A DNA stretch of 54,460 nucleotides from Myxococcales bacterium (GTDB lineage: Bacteria > Myxococcota > Polyangia > Polyangiales > Polyangiaceae): contig JAGQIY010000394.1 in assembly GCA_020430865.1 (NCBI GenBank), positions 1 through 54,460 of the forward strand, given 5' to 3'. Below the pieces are notes generated by a model. The model did not search any database, was not told where the DNA came from, and worked only from the letters and a program-made list of their open reading frames with translations. Positions 8,410 through 19,298 of this stretch are shown piece by piece; the stretch's first letter is position 1; each line of letters starts with the position of its first letter. The translations under genes were made by a program, and so were the position numbers.

Positions 8410-10530
8410 CTAGTTGCAGCCGACCTCTTCGTTGGGGCCGTCGCAGTTGCAGATGCCATTGCACGTCGCTCGGATCGTTCCCGTGCGGAAGAACTCGTCT
8501 TGCATCTGGTAGGCCGGCTCCAGGACGCGGACGCGATCGTGCGGATCTTCACCGTCGGTCGCCGGGATGTTGTGCAGGGGCTCTGGCTTGAGCGCGAACT
8601 CGAACTCGACCAGCGCCGAGCCCTCGGTGAGGGGCCCCGCGGCGGTCTCTACGCCCCACACCGGTCGCGGCACCTTGCCATCATCGCTCAAGAGCTCCTT
8701 GGCACCGACGGTGCGCGCCAGCAGCTGCGCCCCGTAGCTCGTGACCTGGTGGTCGCCAATCGCTGAGTGAATCAGCACGCGGTGGTCCGGCGTATTCGGC
8801 AGGGTGTCGCCGGTGAGGTAGTGGGCGTAGCCCGAGGGCTCGGTGTGATCCCAGAGCATCTGGATCAGGCCAAGGGTGAGCTGGACGTCGAGCGCCGTCT
8901 CCGTTGCGGCGTTGAGCACGAAGCCGTACCCCGGCCAGTCCTGGCTGCGGTTCAACAGCAGGTTGTAGGGGAACCCTGGCTCACCGAGCAGACCACGCGT
9001 CACGTCGGTGGAGATGGTCATGTAGACGGTTCCCATGATGCCGCCCTGACTATCCCCACGGTAAGCGCGCACGCTGGGGTCGATCTGGCTCGGAGCGATG
9101 AGGGTCTCGCCGTTGTAGGTGATGCCTTCCTTGGCGATGCGCCCCATCATCATGCGCATCGTGAGCAGCTGGTTCACATGGCCCTGCGTCTGCCGTGCGA
9201 TGAAAGACTCGAAGAGGTCCGGGTCACCGCCGAGGGCGTTGATCGCCAGGGGCACGTCATCTCCAGCGAAGCCGAAGAGGTCGACCGCGAACGCCAGCCA
9301 CTTGTAGTCGTCAGCCATCGTTGCGAGGTAGCCGTTCTGCCCTTCGTGCTTGCTGCCGAACAGGCCATGCCCGTTCTGAAGCAGGCCCAGAGGCTCGGTG
9401 CCGTCCACGGAGTTCGGGATGTGCACCAGCACGTCGAAGTCCATGGTCCCGTTCTGCACCAGCTTGCCGTCGGCGTCGGTGTTGAGCACCGCCTGCTCGC
9501 TGTCGTCGGCGTTGTAGGGGCGCGCGTGGGTCAAGTAGAGGGGAAGCTGCATCGTCAGCGTCACGCGGTACTTGATGTGGGGGTTCGGATCCGGCTCCAC
9601 CGACTTCACGGTGTAGGTCGGGCCGTCATCACCCACCGCAGCGAGCGCGAGATCTCTCATCTCGATCAGCTTGCCCGTGGTGTTCTCTCGAGTCGCGGTG
9701 GTGTAGTCCCAGGCAATCTGCAGGTCGTCCTTGGCGACGCCTGCCGAGTCGAGCTTGGCGAAGATGTCAGCGTACAGGTCGCGTCGCTGATTGACCGAGT
9801 ACTCACTGGAGTCGGTGCCGTCGCGCAGCGCCTTGAACGCCTCGCTCGGCTCGATCACCTGGCCGTCGTAGTTCTTGAGCCCGCGCATCGCGACGATGTA
9901 GCGCGTGCCGTGCTTCAGGTGCTCTGCGGGTCGAATCATGAACGCGCGCTCGTCATCCAACCCGTCCTTGCCGTCGAGCGGTGTCGAGTAGTCGATGTCG
10001 ACCCAGTGGGCGATGCGGCGCCCGGTGTCCGCCTCGATCAAGATGGTCCGCGCGTCGTCCTTCAGGGAGTCGGCGATGGACTCGGGTGTCGGGAAGCCAT
10101 CGTCGGCCACCTGAGGGAAGTAGGTCATCGGGGCTTGCCCCGGGGAAAAGCCATCCAGATGAGAGAAGAGCTGGGGATGGATCGAAGGACCAAACGCGAA
10201 GCGTGGAAGGGTCGTCTTGCCGAACGCAACCACCTTGCCCGACGGCGTCTTTCCGTCGGGATCATCGACGAGGTAGACGTTGCTGGGGAAGGGGAACCCG
10301 CAGTGCGTGGAGATCGGATCGCAGTCTTGGCCGAGCAGGGGCGGCGCTTCAGGGTCCACGCTGCCGCCGGTGCCACCCGTCCCGCCGGTCCCGGCGGTCC
10401 CCCCGCTGCCACCCGTGCCTCCGTTGGCGTTGGTGCCCGGGTCGTCATCGCTACCGCAGGCGACGAACGCGGTCGATGCACAGAGGCCGAGGATCAGGGG
10501 CGTAAGTACACGTCGAAGGCGAGAGGTCAT
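8410..10530 (-). CDS. Secreted alpha/beta-hydrolase-like lipoprotein
   Basis: 706 aa. The lipoprotein signal (LILGLCASTAFVACGS, Cys25) is followed by a Gly/Thr-rich linker (about 35-58). The core is an alpha/beta-hydrolase: NGHGLFGS (386-393) fits the oxyanion loop, GDSQGG (492-497) is the nucleophile elbow with Ser494, and His593 in IGDHQVT is the likely catalytic histidine, with an Asp around 561 or in the next loop as third member. The N-terminal part (about 65-370) is beta-rich and resembles the region preceding the hydrolase in VolA-type bacterial surface lipases. The C-terminal tail is Cys-rich (TCNGICNCDG and final CN). Probable surface lipase or esterase; substrate unknown. It is monocistronic and divergent from rsmE. 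Confidence 0.75.
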   Translation of the reverse strand: MTSRLRRVLTPLILGLCASTAFVACGSDDDPGTNANGGTGGSGGTAGTGGTGGTGGSVDPEAPPLLGQDCDPISTHCGFPFPSNVYLVDDPDGKTPSGKVVAFGKTTLPRFAFGPSIHPQLFSHLDGFSPGQAPMTYFPQVADDGFPTPESIADSLKDDARTILIEADTGRRIAHWVDIDYSTPLDGKDGLDDERAFMIRPAEHLKHGTRYIVAMRGLKNYDGQVIEPSEAFKALRDGTDSSEYSVNQRRDLYADIFAKLDSAGVAKDDLQIAWDYTTATRENTTGKLIEMRDLALAAVGDDGPTYTVKSVEPDPNPHIKYRVTLTMQLPLYLTHARPYNADDSEQAVLNTDADGKLVQNGTMDFDVLVHIPNSVDGTEPLGLLQNGHGLFGSKHEGQNGYLATMADDYKWLAFAVDLFGFAGDDVPLAINALGGDPDLFESFIARQTQGHVNQLLTMRMMMGRIAKEGITYNGETLIAPSQIDPSVRAYRGDSQGGIMGTVYMTISTDVTRGLLGEPGFPYNLLLNRSQDWPGYGFVLNAATETALDVQLTLGLIQMLWDHTEPSGYAHYLTGDTLPNTPDHRVLIHSAIGDHQVTSYGAQLLARTVGAKELLSDDGKVPRPVWGVETAAGPLTEGSALVEFEFALKPEPLHNIPATDGEDPHDRVRVLEPAYQMQDEFFRTGTIRATCNGICNCDGPNEEVGCN

Positions 10531-10646
10531 AGCGAGGGTAAGCCTAACGGATGTTTGGCTGACTTTGCAGCGGCTTTTCGAACTGCCGACCGGGGTGGAT
10601 GGAGTTGACGACGCGCGTCATTCCCGCTGACAAGGGGAATCAGGCC

Positions 10647-11351
10647 GTGAACCTGATTCTGCTGACTCCGGACGAACTGGATCCCGTCACGCTACGAGCG
10701 GAGCTGCGCGGGCGGCGCGCTGCTCACGTGCGCCAGATCCACCGCGCGCAGGTCGGTGACCAGCTGCGTGTTGGCGTGCTCGATGGCGCCGTGGGCCACG
10801 CTCGCGTGCTGGAGGTCGCGCCCCGACTGCTGCTCCAGCTCACGCTCCACGCGACACCTCCGGCCGACGCCGGCGTGCACCTGGTGCTGGCGCTACCGCG
10901 CCCCAAGGTGCTGGGCCGCTTGCTGAGGGACGCCACCACGCTGGGTATCAAGCGCCTGACGCTGGTCAACGCGGCCCGTGTGGAAAAGAGCTACTGGCAA
11001 AACCATCGGCTCGCTCCCGGGTGGATGCGCGAGCAAGCCCTTCTTGGTCTGGAGCAAGCCCGGGACACCTTGATGCCTCGCTTCGAGGTCCGCCGTCGGT
11101 TCCGTCCGTTCGTCGAGGATGAGCTGAGTCGGGCGTCAGGTCGGAAGCTGGTCCTGCATCCCGTCGCAGCTCGAGCGAGCTCGGAGCTCGGCGCGGAGTT
11201 TCTGACTCTGGCCGTGGGCCCCGAGGGTGGGTTCGTCCCCTTCGAGCTGGAACTCCTGGCAAGTTCGGGGTTTTCCGCGCTGAGCCTGGGCCCACGCGTA
11301 CTCCGCGTGGAAACGGTAATCGGAGTGGCGATGGGGCGGCTCCGCGGGTAG
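10647..11351 (+). CDS. rsmE: 16S rRNA (uracil1498-N3)-methyltransferase RsmE
   Basis: 234 aa from GTG 10647, chosen because AAGGGG lies about 9 bases upstream and the protein then begins NLILLTPDEL, as RsmE proteins do; an ATG at 10599 would add 16 untypical residues. RsmE methylates N3 of U1498 in 16S rRNA of the 30S subunit. The SPOUT-type knot shows in VHLVLALPRPK, RLTLVNAARVEKSYW and especially LAVGPEGGFVPFELELL and LSLGPRVLRVET, the S-adenosylmethionine-binding knot. An N-terminal PUA-like region carries RGRRAAHVRQIHRAQVGDQL. Length is close to the family norm. It is followed by a histidine kinase gene 99 bases later, with no evident functional link. Confidence 0.93.
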   Translation: MNLILLTPDELDPVTLRAELRGRRAAHVRQIHRAQVGDQLRVGVLDGAVGHARVLEVAPRLLLQLTLHATPPADAGVHLVLALPRPKVLGRLLRDATTLGIKRLTLVNAARVEKSYWQNHRLAPGWMREQALLGLEQARDTLMPRFEVRRRFRPFVEDELSRASGRKLVLHPVAARASSELGAEFLTLAVGPEGGFVPFELELLASSGFSALSLGPRVLRVETVIGVAMGRLRG

Positions 11352-11450
11352 GGCCTCGCGCTCCGAGCAGCTAGCCCCCGAGAGATCGAGGCGACCGGCC
11401 AAGGGAGAGCTTGGTGCGAGCGGGGAATGCGCGGATACTGCTGACTGAGG

Positions 11451-14054
<2,604 letters not shown>

Positions 14055-14078
14055 ACGACGGCAGCGCCTGGGTCGGGG

Positions 14079-14091
14079 TTTGGGGGTGAGG
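14079..14091 (+). repeat. Dispersed 13-bp word TTTGGGGGTGAGG, copy 3
   Basis: Exact copy, 25 bases after the histidine kinase stop and 85 bases before the lipoprotein start at 14177. Confidence 0.7.
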
Positions 14092-14164
14092 CGGATCTCG
14101 GGGCCGTCTGGGCATATCGTCGCGCGCTGTACGCCTGTTCAGAGCCACTGCGGAGGCTTCGTGC

Positions 14165-14170
14165 TATCTC
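14165..14170 (+). promoter_or_regulatory. Possible -10 element (TGCTATCTC) just before the lipoprotein start
   Basis: TATCTC preceded by TGC (extended -10 form) only 6 bases from the ATG at 14177. If used, the transcript would begin at or near the start codon. No good -35 hexamer is seen. Weak evidence. Confidence 0.25.
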
Positions 14171-14176
14171 TCCGGC

Positions 14177-14845
14177 ATGCTGCGTTTCGCCTCCATCGCG
14201 ATCCTCACACTCACCGCTGGCCTCACCCTTGGATGCGAGGACAAGTCGGCGACGACCCCGAGCCCCGAGAAGGCGGCGGCGACGACGGCGGAAGCCAAGA
14301 CCGCCGAGCCGGAAGCCAAGCCCGAAGCCGAGAAGGCGAAGCCCGCAGTTGATGAGCCGAGCGACGAGGCTGAAGCAAAGGGCACTGAGGAGCCTGCCAA
14401 GACCGCGGACAAGGCGCCGACGAAGGTCGACGACAAGGCTGGCAGTCCGAAGGCGGAAGCCAAGCCCGCGGACAAACCAGTGGAGGAGAAGAAGGGCGCC
14501 GAGGCAACGGGCGATTCCTTCGGCGCCTACCTCGCAGGCGGCAAGTACACCGCTGGCAAGGCGGGCAGCGTCACTGCAGTGCTGACCGCCAAGGGCGAGT
14601 ACCACTGCAACGACAAGTACCCCTACAAGTTCACGCTCGATCCGGCACCTGCCGGAGTCACCTACCCGGAGACCGTGGTCAAGGGCATGAGCGTGACGGA
14701 GAAGCGCTCGACGATGGCGATCCCGTTTACTCCCACGGAGAAGGGCGCCAAGACGATCAGCGGAACGCTGGCATTCTCCGTCTGCAACGCCGACCGTTGC
14801 CTGATCGAGAAGCAGAAGCTCAGCATCACCGTCAACGTGAACTAG
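14177..14845 (+). CDS. Lipoprotein with Lys/Ala/Glu-rich spacer and DsbD-alpha-like domain
   Basis: 222 aa. Signal LRFASIAILTLTAGLTLGC with Cys20 as lipid attachment. Residues about 24-110 are an Ala/Glu/Lys/Pro spacer without folded-domain character. The C-terminal 110 residues form a beta-sandwich-like domain ending in FSVCNADRCLIEKQKLSITVNV. The paired cysteines (C-x4-C followed by a hydrophobic residue) recall the N-terminal periplasmic domain of DsbD, which accepts reducing equivalents from the membrane. The transmembrane and thioredoxin parts of DsbD are absent, so a redox role is inference. Convergent with the selD fusion; a hairpin lies between them. Confidence 0.75.
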   Translation: MLRFASIAILTLTAGLTLGCEDKSATTPSPEKAAATTAEAKTAEPEAKPEAEKAKPAVDEPSDEAEAKGTEEPAKTADKAPTKVDDKAGSPKAEAKPADKPVEEKKGAEATGDSFGAYLAGGKYTAGKAGSVTAVLTAKGEYHCNDKYPYKFTLDPAPAGVTYPETVVKGMSVTEKRSTMAIPFTPTEKGAKTISGTLAFSVCNADRCLIEKQKLSITVNVN

Positions 14846-14847
14846 CT

Positions 14848-14877
14848 GACTATGAGTTCCGCGCGGAACCGATAGTC
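14848..14877. terminator. Long hairpin between convergent genes
   Basis: GACTAT-GA-GTTCC, loop GCGC (extending the stem as a perfect palindrome GTTCCGCGCGGAAC), then GGAAC-CG-ATAGTC. It starts 3 bases after the lipoprotein stop and lies 52 bases from the end of the selD fusion. The symmetry could serve both directions; there is no T-run. Confidence 0.6.
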
Positions 14878-14929
14878 CCGTCCCCGAGCGGGTAGGTGGG
14901 CACCTGGCGGGCGATCGCGCCTTCGGCGT

Positions 14930-17122
14930 TCAGCGAAGGTCGACGCCAGCTTCGATTACACGGCCTATGCGTCTCGCGTCGCCGTACCCCGCCTCCAGCA
15001 ACTCGCTGAGCAACGCCTCGGCGGCGTCGGCAGGAGCGGCGATCAGCAGACCGCCGCTGGTCTGTGGATCGAAGAGCAGCTCACTGCGCGCGTGGACGGC
15101 TCCGGGCAGCCCCGGCGCGAGGCGACAGCGCGAGCGCGCCAGGGCGTTCTGGGCGTGGAACGTCGAGCGGTAGCCGCGAGCCAGCAGCTCGAGCGCGCCG
15201 GGCAACGCCGGGAGCCTAGACAGCTCGAGCGCCGCCCCTCGCTGCTCTCTCTCCCCCTCGAGCATCTCCAGGAGGTGCCCGAGGAGACCGAAGCCGGTCA
15301 CGTCGGTCACGGCGCGCGCCCCGTGACGTCTCGCGATGTTCCCCGCCACCTCGTTTGGCTCGAGCAGGGCGGCGTACAGAGACGCTCGCCAGGCGCTCCG
15401 ACAGTCACCCAGCGAATCCGCGTGGATCAACACGCCGCTGCCCAAGGCCTTGGTGAGCAGCAGCTCGTCGCCCACTTCGGCGCCCCGCTTGGCCAGCAGG
15501 GGGCCGGTAGCGCGTCCCCAGACGGCGAAGCCGAGGTTCAGCTCGTCGCCCCGCTGGGTGTGGCCGCCGAGCAGCTTGACGCCGTGGGCTACAAAGACCC
15601 GCTGAGCTCCCTGGAGGAGCAGCGCCACGACCTGCGCCTGGCGCTCCTTCGGAGCATCGGGAATGACTAGGCTCGAGAGTGCCACTTCGGGCCGCGCCGC
15701 CTTCGCCCACACATCGCTCAGCGCGTTGGTGGCCGCCACGCGGCCCAGCGTGAAGTAGTCGCGAGAGAAGGCCCTGAAGGCATCGTAGTTGGCGACGACG
15801 ACGTCATCACCCAGCCTCCACGCGGCGACATCATCCGCTTCAGCGATGCCGAGCACCACGTCGGCTCCGGCCCGGGGAACCGCGAGCGTCCTGAGCGCAT
15901 CCTGGAGCACCTCGCGCTGTAGCTTGGCGGCGCAGCCTCCGCACTCCATCGCCAGGCTGTCCGTGTCTGATCCAGGCTCGGGGCGTCCCTCCGGCAGCTT
16001 GAAGCGCGACATGAACCGGCGATCGATGCGGTCCTTGAGCTGCCACACCCAGCGACCCTCGAGCGTTCGCTGCCACTTGCTGCCGATGGCGACACCGCCA
16101 CCGAGGTTGAGCAGGCTGAGGTAGTCGCGCTGGGGCAGGTAGGCTTCGAGCTTTGCGCGTTCGAGGACAGCCCGCAGGTTGCGCTCCAGGACGGGTCCCT
16201 GGCGCACGGCGTACACACCGGCGCGCGGCACCCAGGGATGGGCCTCCTGCACGGCGCAGTCACCGACGGCGAAGAGGTCCGTGTGACCCTTCACGCGTAG
16301 CTGCTCGTCGCAGAGCACGAATCCGCGAGGATCTTTTGGGAGCGAGCTGCGCTCGACGACCGCCGGTGGTGCCGCGCCGCCAACCCACAGCACGAGGTCT
16401 GCGATGACTCGTTCGCCGCTCTCGAGCATGACCGCGCCCGGCTCGAGCGCGACCACATTCACCCTCAGCAAGAACTCGATGCCCCGGGTCACCGCGTGAT
16501 CGACGACCCGCTCGCGCAAGGCGCACGGATACCCCTGCAGCACCTCGGACGCCGCGTCGATCAGGCGGATCGCGACGCGCGTGCCGCGTTGCTCCAGCAG
16601 AGCTCGACAGCAGAACGCCAGCTCGACCCCACCCGCGCCGCCGCCCACGATGACCAGCGTCTGTCCGTCCTCGAGGCGCTGGAGTCGCTGGTGCAGCTCC
16701 TGGGTGAGGCGCGCGATGGGACGCGTCGCCAGGGCGTGCTCGCTGACTCCGGGGAGGTCCCAGCCCAGCGCGCTCGAGCCTACGTCAAGGCTCGCGAGGT
16801 CGTAGGTGATCGCTGGGCGGTCATCGAGCAAGATGCGACGCTCGGCCGGAAGCACCTCGAGGGCAGCGGCCTCCACCAGCTGCGCCCCGGCGCGACCAGC
16901 CAAGCGCGCGAGGTCGATACTGATTTCCTCAAGGGAATATTCACCGGCGACGTGACCTGGCACCATCCCCGAGTAGATCGCTTCGCTGCGGTCGACGACC
17001 AGCGTCAGCTGCACGCCAGGGACCGGCTTCATCGCCCAGCGGTGCAACACCTGGATGTGCGCGTGCCCTCCGCCGATCAGCACGACCTCGCGAGGTTCGA
17101 GCCCTGGTCGCACGTACTGCAC
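14930..17122 (-). CDS. selD: NADH-dehydrogenase-like / selenide, water dikinase (SelD) fusion
   Basis: 730 aa in two modules. Residues about 10-370 are a pyridine-nucleotide-disulfide oxidoreductase of the type-II NADH dehydrogenase kind, with FAD-binding VVLIGGGHAHIQVLH, NAD-binding LVIVGGGAGGVELA and the second FAD motif DLFAVGDCA. Residues about 385-730 are selenophosphate synthetase, which makes selenophosphate from selenide and ATP for selenocysteine or selenouridine. The active-site loop is MECGGCAAKL with Cys397 and Lys400, spaced as Cys17/Lys20 of the E. coli enzyme. Further SelD motifs are YDAFRAF, TNALSDVWA, GHTQRGDELNLGF, VTDVTGFGLLGH and FDPQTSGGLL. This fusion is known in cyanobacteria and some other lineages; the oxidoreductase half has no settled role. 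No selA, selB, selU or tRNA-Sec is seen nearby. Confidence 0.92.
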   Translation of the reverse strand: MQYVRPGLEPREVVLIGGGHAHIQVLHRWAMKPVPGVQLTLVVDRSEAIYSGMVPGHVAGEYSLEEISIDLARLAGRAGAQLVEAAALEVLPAERRILLDDRPAITYDLASLDVGSSALGWDLPGVSEHALATRPIARLTQELHQRLQRLEDGQTLVIVGGGAGGVELAFCCRALLEQRGTRVAIRLIDAASEVLQGYPCALRERVVDHAVTRGIEFLLRVNVVALEPGAVMLESGERVIADLVLWVGGAAPPAVVERSSLPKDPRGFVLCDEQLRVKGHTDLFAVGDCAVQEAHPWVPRAGVYAVRQGPVLERNLRAVLERAKLEAYLPQRDYLSLLNLGGGVAIGSKWQRTLEGRWVWQLKDRIDRRFMSRFKLPEGRPEPGSDTDSLAMECGGCAAKLQREVLQDALRTLAVPRAGADVVLGIAEADDVAAWRLGDDVVVANYDAFRAFSRDYFTLGRVAATNALSDVWAKAARPEVALSSLVIPDAPKERQAQVVALLLQGAQRVFVAHGVKLLGGHTQRGDELNLGFAVWGRATGPLLAKRGAEVGDELLLTKALGSGVLIHADSLGDCRSAWRASLYAALLEPNEVAGNIARRHGARAVTDVTGFGLLGHLLEMLEGEREQRGAALELSRLPALPGALELLARGYRSTFHAQNALARSRCRLAPGLPGAVHARSELLFDPQTSGGLLIAAPADAAEALLSELLEAGYGDARRIGRVIEAGVDLR

Positions 17123-17244
17123 GCCTCAGCAAACCCCAGACGCACGCACGCTGGCAAGCTCGAGGGTAGATTCCAGCCCGTGCGGGGTAGAACAATCCAG
17201 TGCGTTGCCCCGTCCAAGCCGTGGTGGCAGCTTCGAGCCTCTCC

Positions 17245-17661
17245 ATGCCAGCAATCGGCCAGCCTCGATGGATCCTTCGCGTCGCCGCGGCCTCCAGGCT
17301 CACGCTCTTCGTCGCCGGCCTCGCGGTGTTCTCTGGCTGTTCGATCCACGCGGGTTCGAGGCCAGATGCGCCTCCGCCGCCGCCGCCTCCTCCGCCGACG
17401 AGCCGCCCAGCGAGTGCCGCGCCGCCCCGCGTCCCCGCGTCACCTACCCGCAGCGCGCCGTCACGACCGAAGCACCGCCCCGCAGAGCCAACTCGAGGCG
17501 ACTCGGACGAGCGGCGAGGCTCTGGGCCCAGCGCTCGGGCCAGGCACGCCCAGGAGGTCGGTCCGAGGGGATACGCCCGGCATCAGAAGGCCCGGCTGAA
17601 GCGCAGAGCGAACGTCGGGACCCAACGCGCGATGCCGTCGATCTCGTCATCGAGCAATTGA
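17245..17661 (+). CDS. Possible small Pro/Ala/Arg-rich lipoprotein
   Basis: 138 aa if real. From ATG 17245 the frame gives LTLFVAGLAVFSGCSIHAG, a good lipoprotein signal, then a run of nine prolines and an Ala/Pro/Ser/Arg-rich low-complexity tail. Its last 79 bases overlap the end of the convergent gene at 17583. There is no clear ribosome-binding site and no folded domain, so it may be a chance frame in G+C-rich DNA; the lipobox is the only positive evidence. If rejected, 17123-17582 is simply gene-free. Confidence 0.35.
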   Translation: MPAIGQPRWILRVAAASRLTLFVAGLAVFSGCSIHAGSRPDAPPPPPPPPPTSRPASAAPPRVPASPTRSAPSRPKHRPAEPTRGDSDERRGSGPSARARHAQEVGPRGYARHQKARLKRRANVGTQRAMPSISSSSN

Positions 17662-18188
17662 GGATCGACGTCGCTCCCCCGCAGAGGTGAGTCGTCGCGC
17701 ACCTGCACGCTCAGGATACGCCGCACGCCGACTCCGGCGGTCAGGTGGTACGTGCGATGGAGGACCCAGCTGTAGCCGACCTCGCCGAACACATTGTGAG
17801 TATACGTCCCCAGCGCGTAGGCGTCCTTGAAAAGATACCCCAGGGAAACATATGGGCGGTAGCCATCGATGTTGAAGAGGTAGCGTACGGCGCCGGTGTA
17901 CTGCCTCGCGGGGTTCGACTCGAGGCCGAAGCCGAGGTAGTACTCGAGCCCGCGTACCGGCCAGTTGATGTAGCCGAGCAGCATCCCGACGTTGCCCTCC
18001 GGGCCAGCCCCGACCGCCGCCTCGACCACGAAGCGTCGGGATCGCTGGTCGACGGCGTCTGCGAAGGTCTCCTGCTCGTCGTAGATGGCATGGCCGCCGG
18101 GAGTGGAGATCCGGTAGTCCTTGGCGTCAGCCAGCGCACAGACGCTGCACAGCACGAGCCCGACGCCCCCGGCCAGTCGACGGCGCAT
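17583..18188 (-). CDS. Probable outer-membrane barrel protein, last gene of the envelope operon
   Basis: 201 aa. The ATG at 18188 shares one base with the stop of the preceding gene (TGATG) and has GGAGGG about 8 bases before it; the frame stays open further upstream but that part is a shadow of the neighbour. Signal peptide RRRLAGGVGLVLCSVCALADA. The mature sequence is full of aromatic-rich beta strands (GLEYYLGFGLESN, RPYVSLGYLF, NVFGEVGYSWV, HLTAGVGVRR) and ends PTFALRFSRAF with a terminal Phe, as in outer-membrane barrels recognised by BamA. No named family recognised. Its coupling suggests it works together with the barrel-like protein encoded just upstream. Confidence 0.75.
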   Translation of the reverse strand: MRRRLAGGVGLVLCSVCALADAKDYRISTPGGHAIYDEQETFADAVDQRSRRFVVEAAVGAGPEGNVGMLLGYINWPVRGLEYYLGFGLESNPARQYTGAVRYLFNIDGYRPYVSLGYLFKDAYALGTYTHNVFGEVGYSWVLHRTYHLTAGVGVRRILSVQVRDDSPLRGSDVDPQLLDDEIDGIARWVPTFALRFSRAF

Positions 18189-18880
18189 CAGTCCACCCTC
18201 CGTCCGAACACCAGGCGCACGAACGCACGCCATGGGGTGCCGTGGAGTGCTTCGTCCAGGTTGCCTTCCGCGTCCTGGTTGTCGAAGCCGTTGGGATCGA
18301 TCAGGAAGTAGTTGATCAGACTCCCCACCACGGCTCGCCGCATACCAATGAAGGCTTCGATGTTCCACGAGCCTCGTCGCCAGACCACGGCTCCGACCTC
18401 GAGCGGGGTGAGGTAGCCAAGCCAGAAGTGATCCGTGAGCCGCAGCTCCGCGTGCCCTCCGATGCCGTAGGACAGCTCCGTGAAGCCAGGGATCTCGTAG
18501 AAGCCCCGCAACCCCAGCCCCGCCAGGGCACGCGTGTCCTGCACGCGATCGACACCGGGCTTGGCCATGATCAACGCGTGCGGTCCGAATGCTCCAAGGC
18601 GCCACATCGCGGTCAACCCCAGGAGCTCCTCTCCTCCGCTACCCACGTCCTCGGCTGCGGACGTGAAGTACTCGGCGCCAATCCCCAGCACCCAGTAGCG
18701 ATCGCGGAAACCGTCGGCGACCTGCAGGTCGAAGTCCCCGTAGCGGCTCGAGTCCCGCGTCAGGTCGGGCAGCTCTTCCTCGCGATCGCGATCGAGCGCC
18801 AGGCTCGGGGCAGCGGCGGTCCCCGCAGCCAGGCTGAGCCACACCCCGAGCAACGCGCTCGCGACGCCGCAGCGCCTCAT
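18188..18880 (-). CDS. Probable outer-membrane barrel protein of the envelope operon
   Basis: 230 aa. The start at 18880 overlaps the stop of the upstream lipoprotein gene by four bases (ATGA). Signal peptide about residues 1-24 (LLGVWLSLAAGTAAA). After an acidic stretch (DREEELPDLTRDSS) come alternating strands such as YWVLGIGAEYFTS, LLGLTAMWRLG, ELSYGIGGHAELRL and WNIEAFIGMRR, closing with AFVRLVFGRRVD. This is barrel-like, though the final residue is not aromatic. One basis for function is context: it sits between a lipoprotein and another barrel-like gene, downstream of a protease and a phospholipase-like gene. Family not recognised. Confidence 0.75.
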   Translation of the reverse strand: MRRCGVASALLGVWLSLAAGTAAAPSLALDRDREEELPDLTRDSSRYGDFDLQVADGFRDRYWVLGIGAEYFTSAAEDVGSGGEELLGLTAMWRLGAFGPHALIMAKPGVDRVQDTRALAGLGLRGFYEIPGFTELSYGIGGHAELRLTDHFWLGYLTPLEVGAVVWRRGSWNIEAFIGMRRAVVGSLINYFLIDPNGFDNQDAEGNLDEALHGTPWRAFVRLVFGRRVD

Positions 18881-19293
18881 CGCTTCTCGGCGCCCTTCGA
18901 CTCACTTCCTTGCACGGGATCGCAGATCGCGGTGATGCGGCTGATCGGGAACGCGATCAGCAGCCAGTGATCCGTGAAGAAGTCGAGCTGCGCGTGGTGA
19001 ATGCGTGAGCACCTGTAGCGCCGGCGAGCTCGCTCCAACAGGACGGCGTAGTGATCCGGCTCGGCGATCTGGAAGACGCCGAAGAGCGAGAGCCCGCTGT
19101 CCTCCTCCTGAACGAAGGTCGCGTCCGGCTCGGGAGTCGGTTCATTGGCAGCATACAGGGCTTGCTTGCTGTGATGAATCGTGCAGCCCGAGCAGGCCAG
19201 GGCAATCAGCAGCGCCGAGCGCGTCAGGGCTGCACCGGGCAGCCCAGCACCACGCGCTCCGGAGCTGGCTCTGCCCTGATTCGATTTCTGCAT
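18877..19293 (-). CDS. Small lipoprotein of the envelope operon
   Basis: 138 aa from ATG 19293. An ATG at 19302 overlaps the upstream stop (ATGA), but its GGAGG is only one base away, whereas GGAGG is about 10 bases from 19293, so the inner start is preferred; both give the same lipoprotein. Lipobox ALLIALACSGC. The mature part (about 110 aa) has FVQEEDSGLSLFGVFQIAEPDHYAVLLERARRRYRC and a second hydrophobic stretch HWLLIAFPISRI. Cys residues at the YRCSR and TAICDP positions could pair. No known family. It may be the periplasm-facing partner of the two barrel-like proteins encoded after it. Confidence 0.75.
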   Translation of the reverse strand: MQKSNQGRASSGARGAGLPGAALTRSALLIALACSGCTIHHSKQALYAANEPTPEPDATFVQEEDSGLSLFGVFQIAEPDHYAVLLERARRRYRCSRIHHAQLDFFTDHWLLIAFPISRITAICDPVQGSESKGAEKR

Positions 19294-19298
19294 GACAG

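Noticed and set aside
8767..10608. Long plus-strand open frame (613 aa) antisense to the hydrolase-like lipoprotein
   Set aside because: The minus-strand frame has a lipobox, GDSQGG elbow and His motif; the plus-strand product is Val/Arg/His-rich with no domain. Long antisense frames are expected at this G+C content.
14930..17244. tRNA-Sec or SECIS element near the selD fusion
   Set aside because: No cloverleaf or SECIS-like hairpin could be found by eye in the flanks, and the selD frame has Cys, not in-frame UGA, at its active site.
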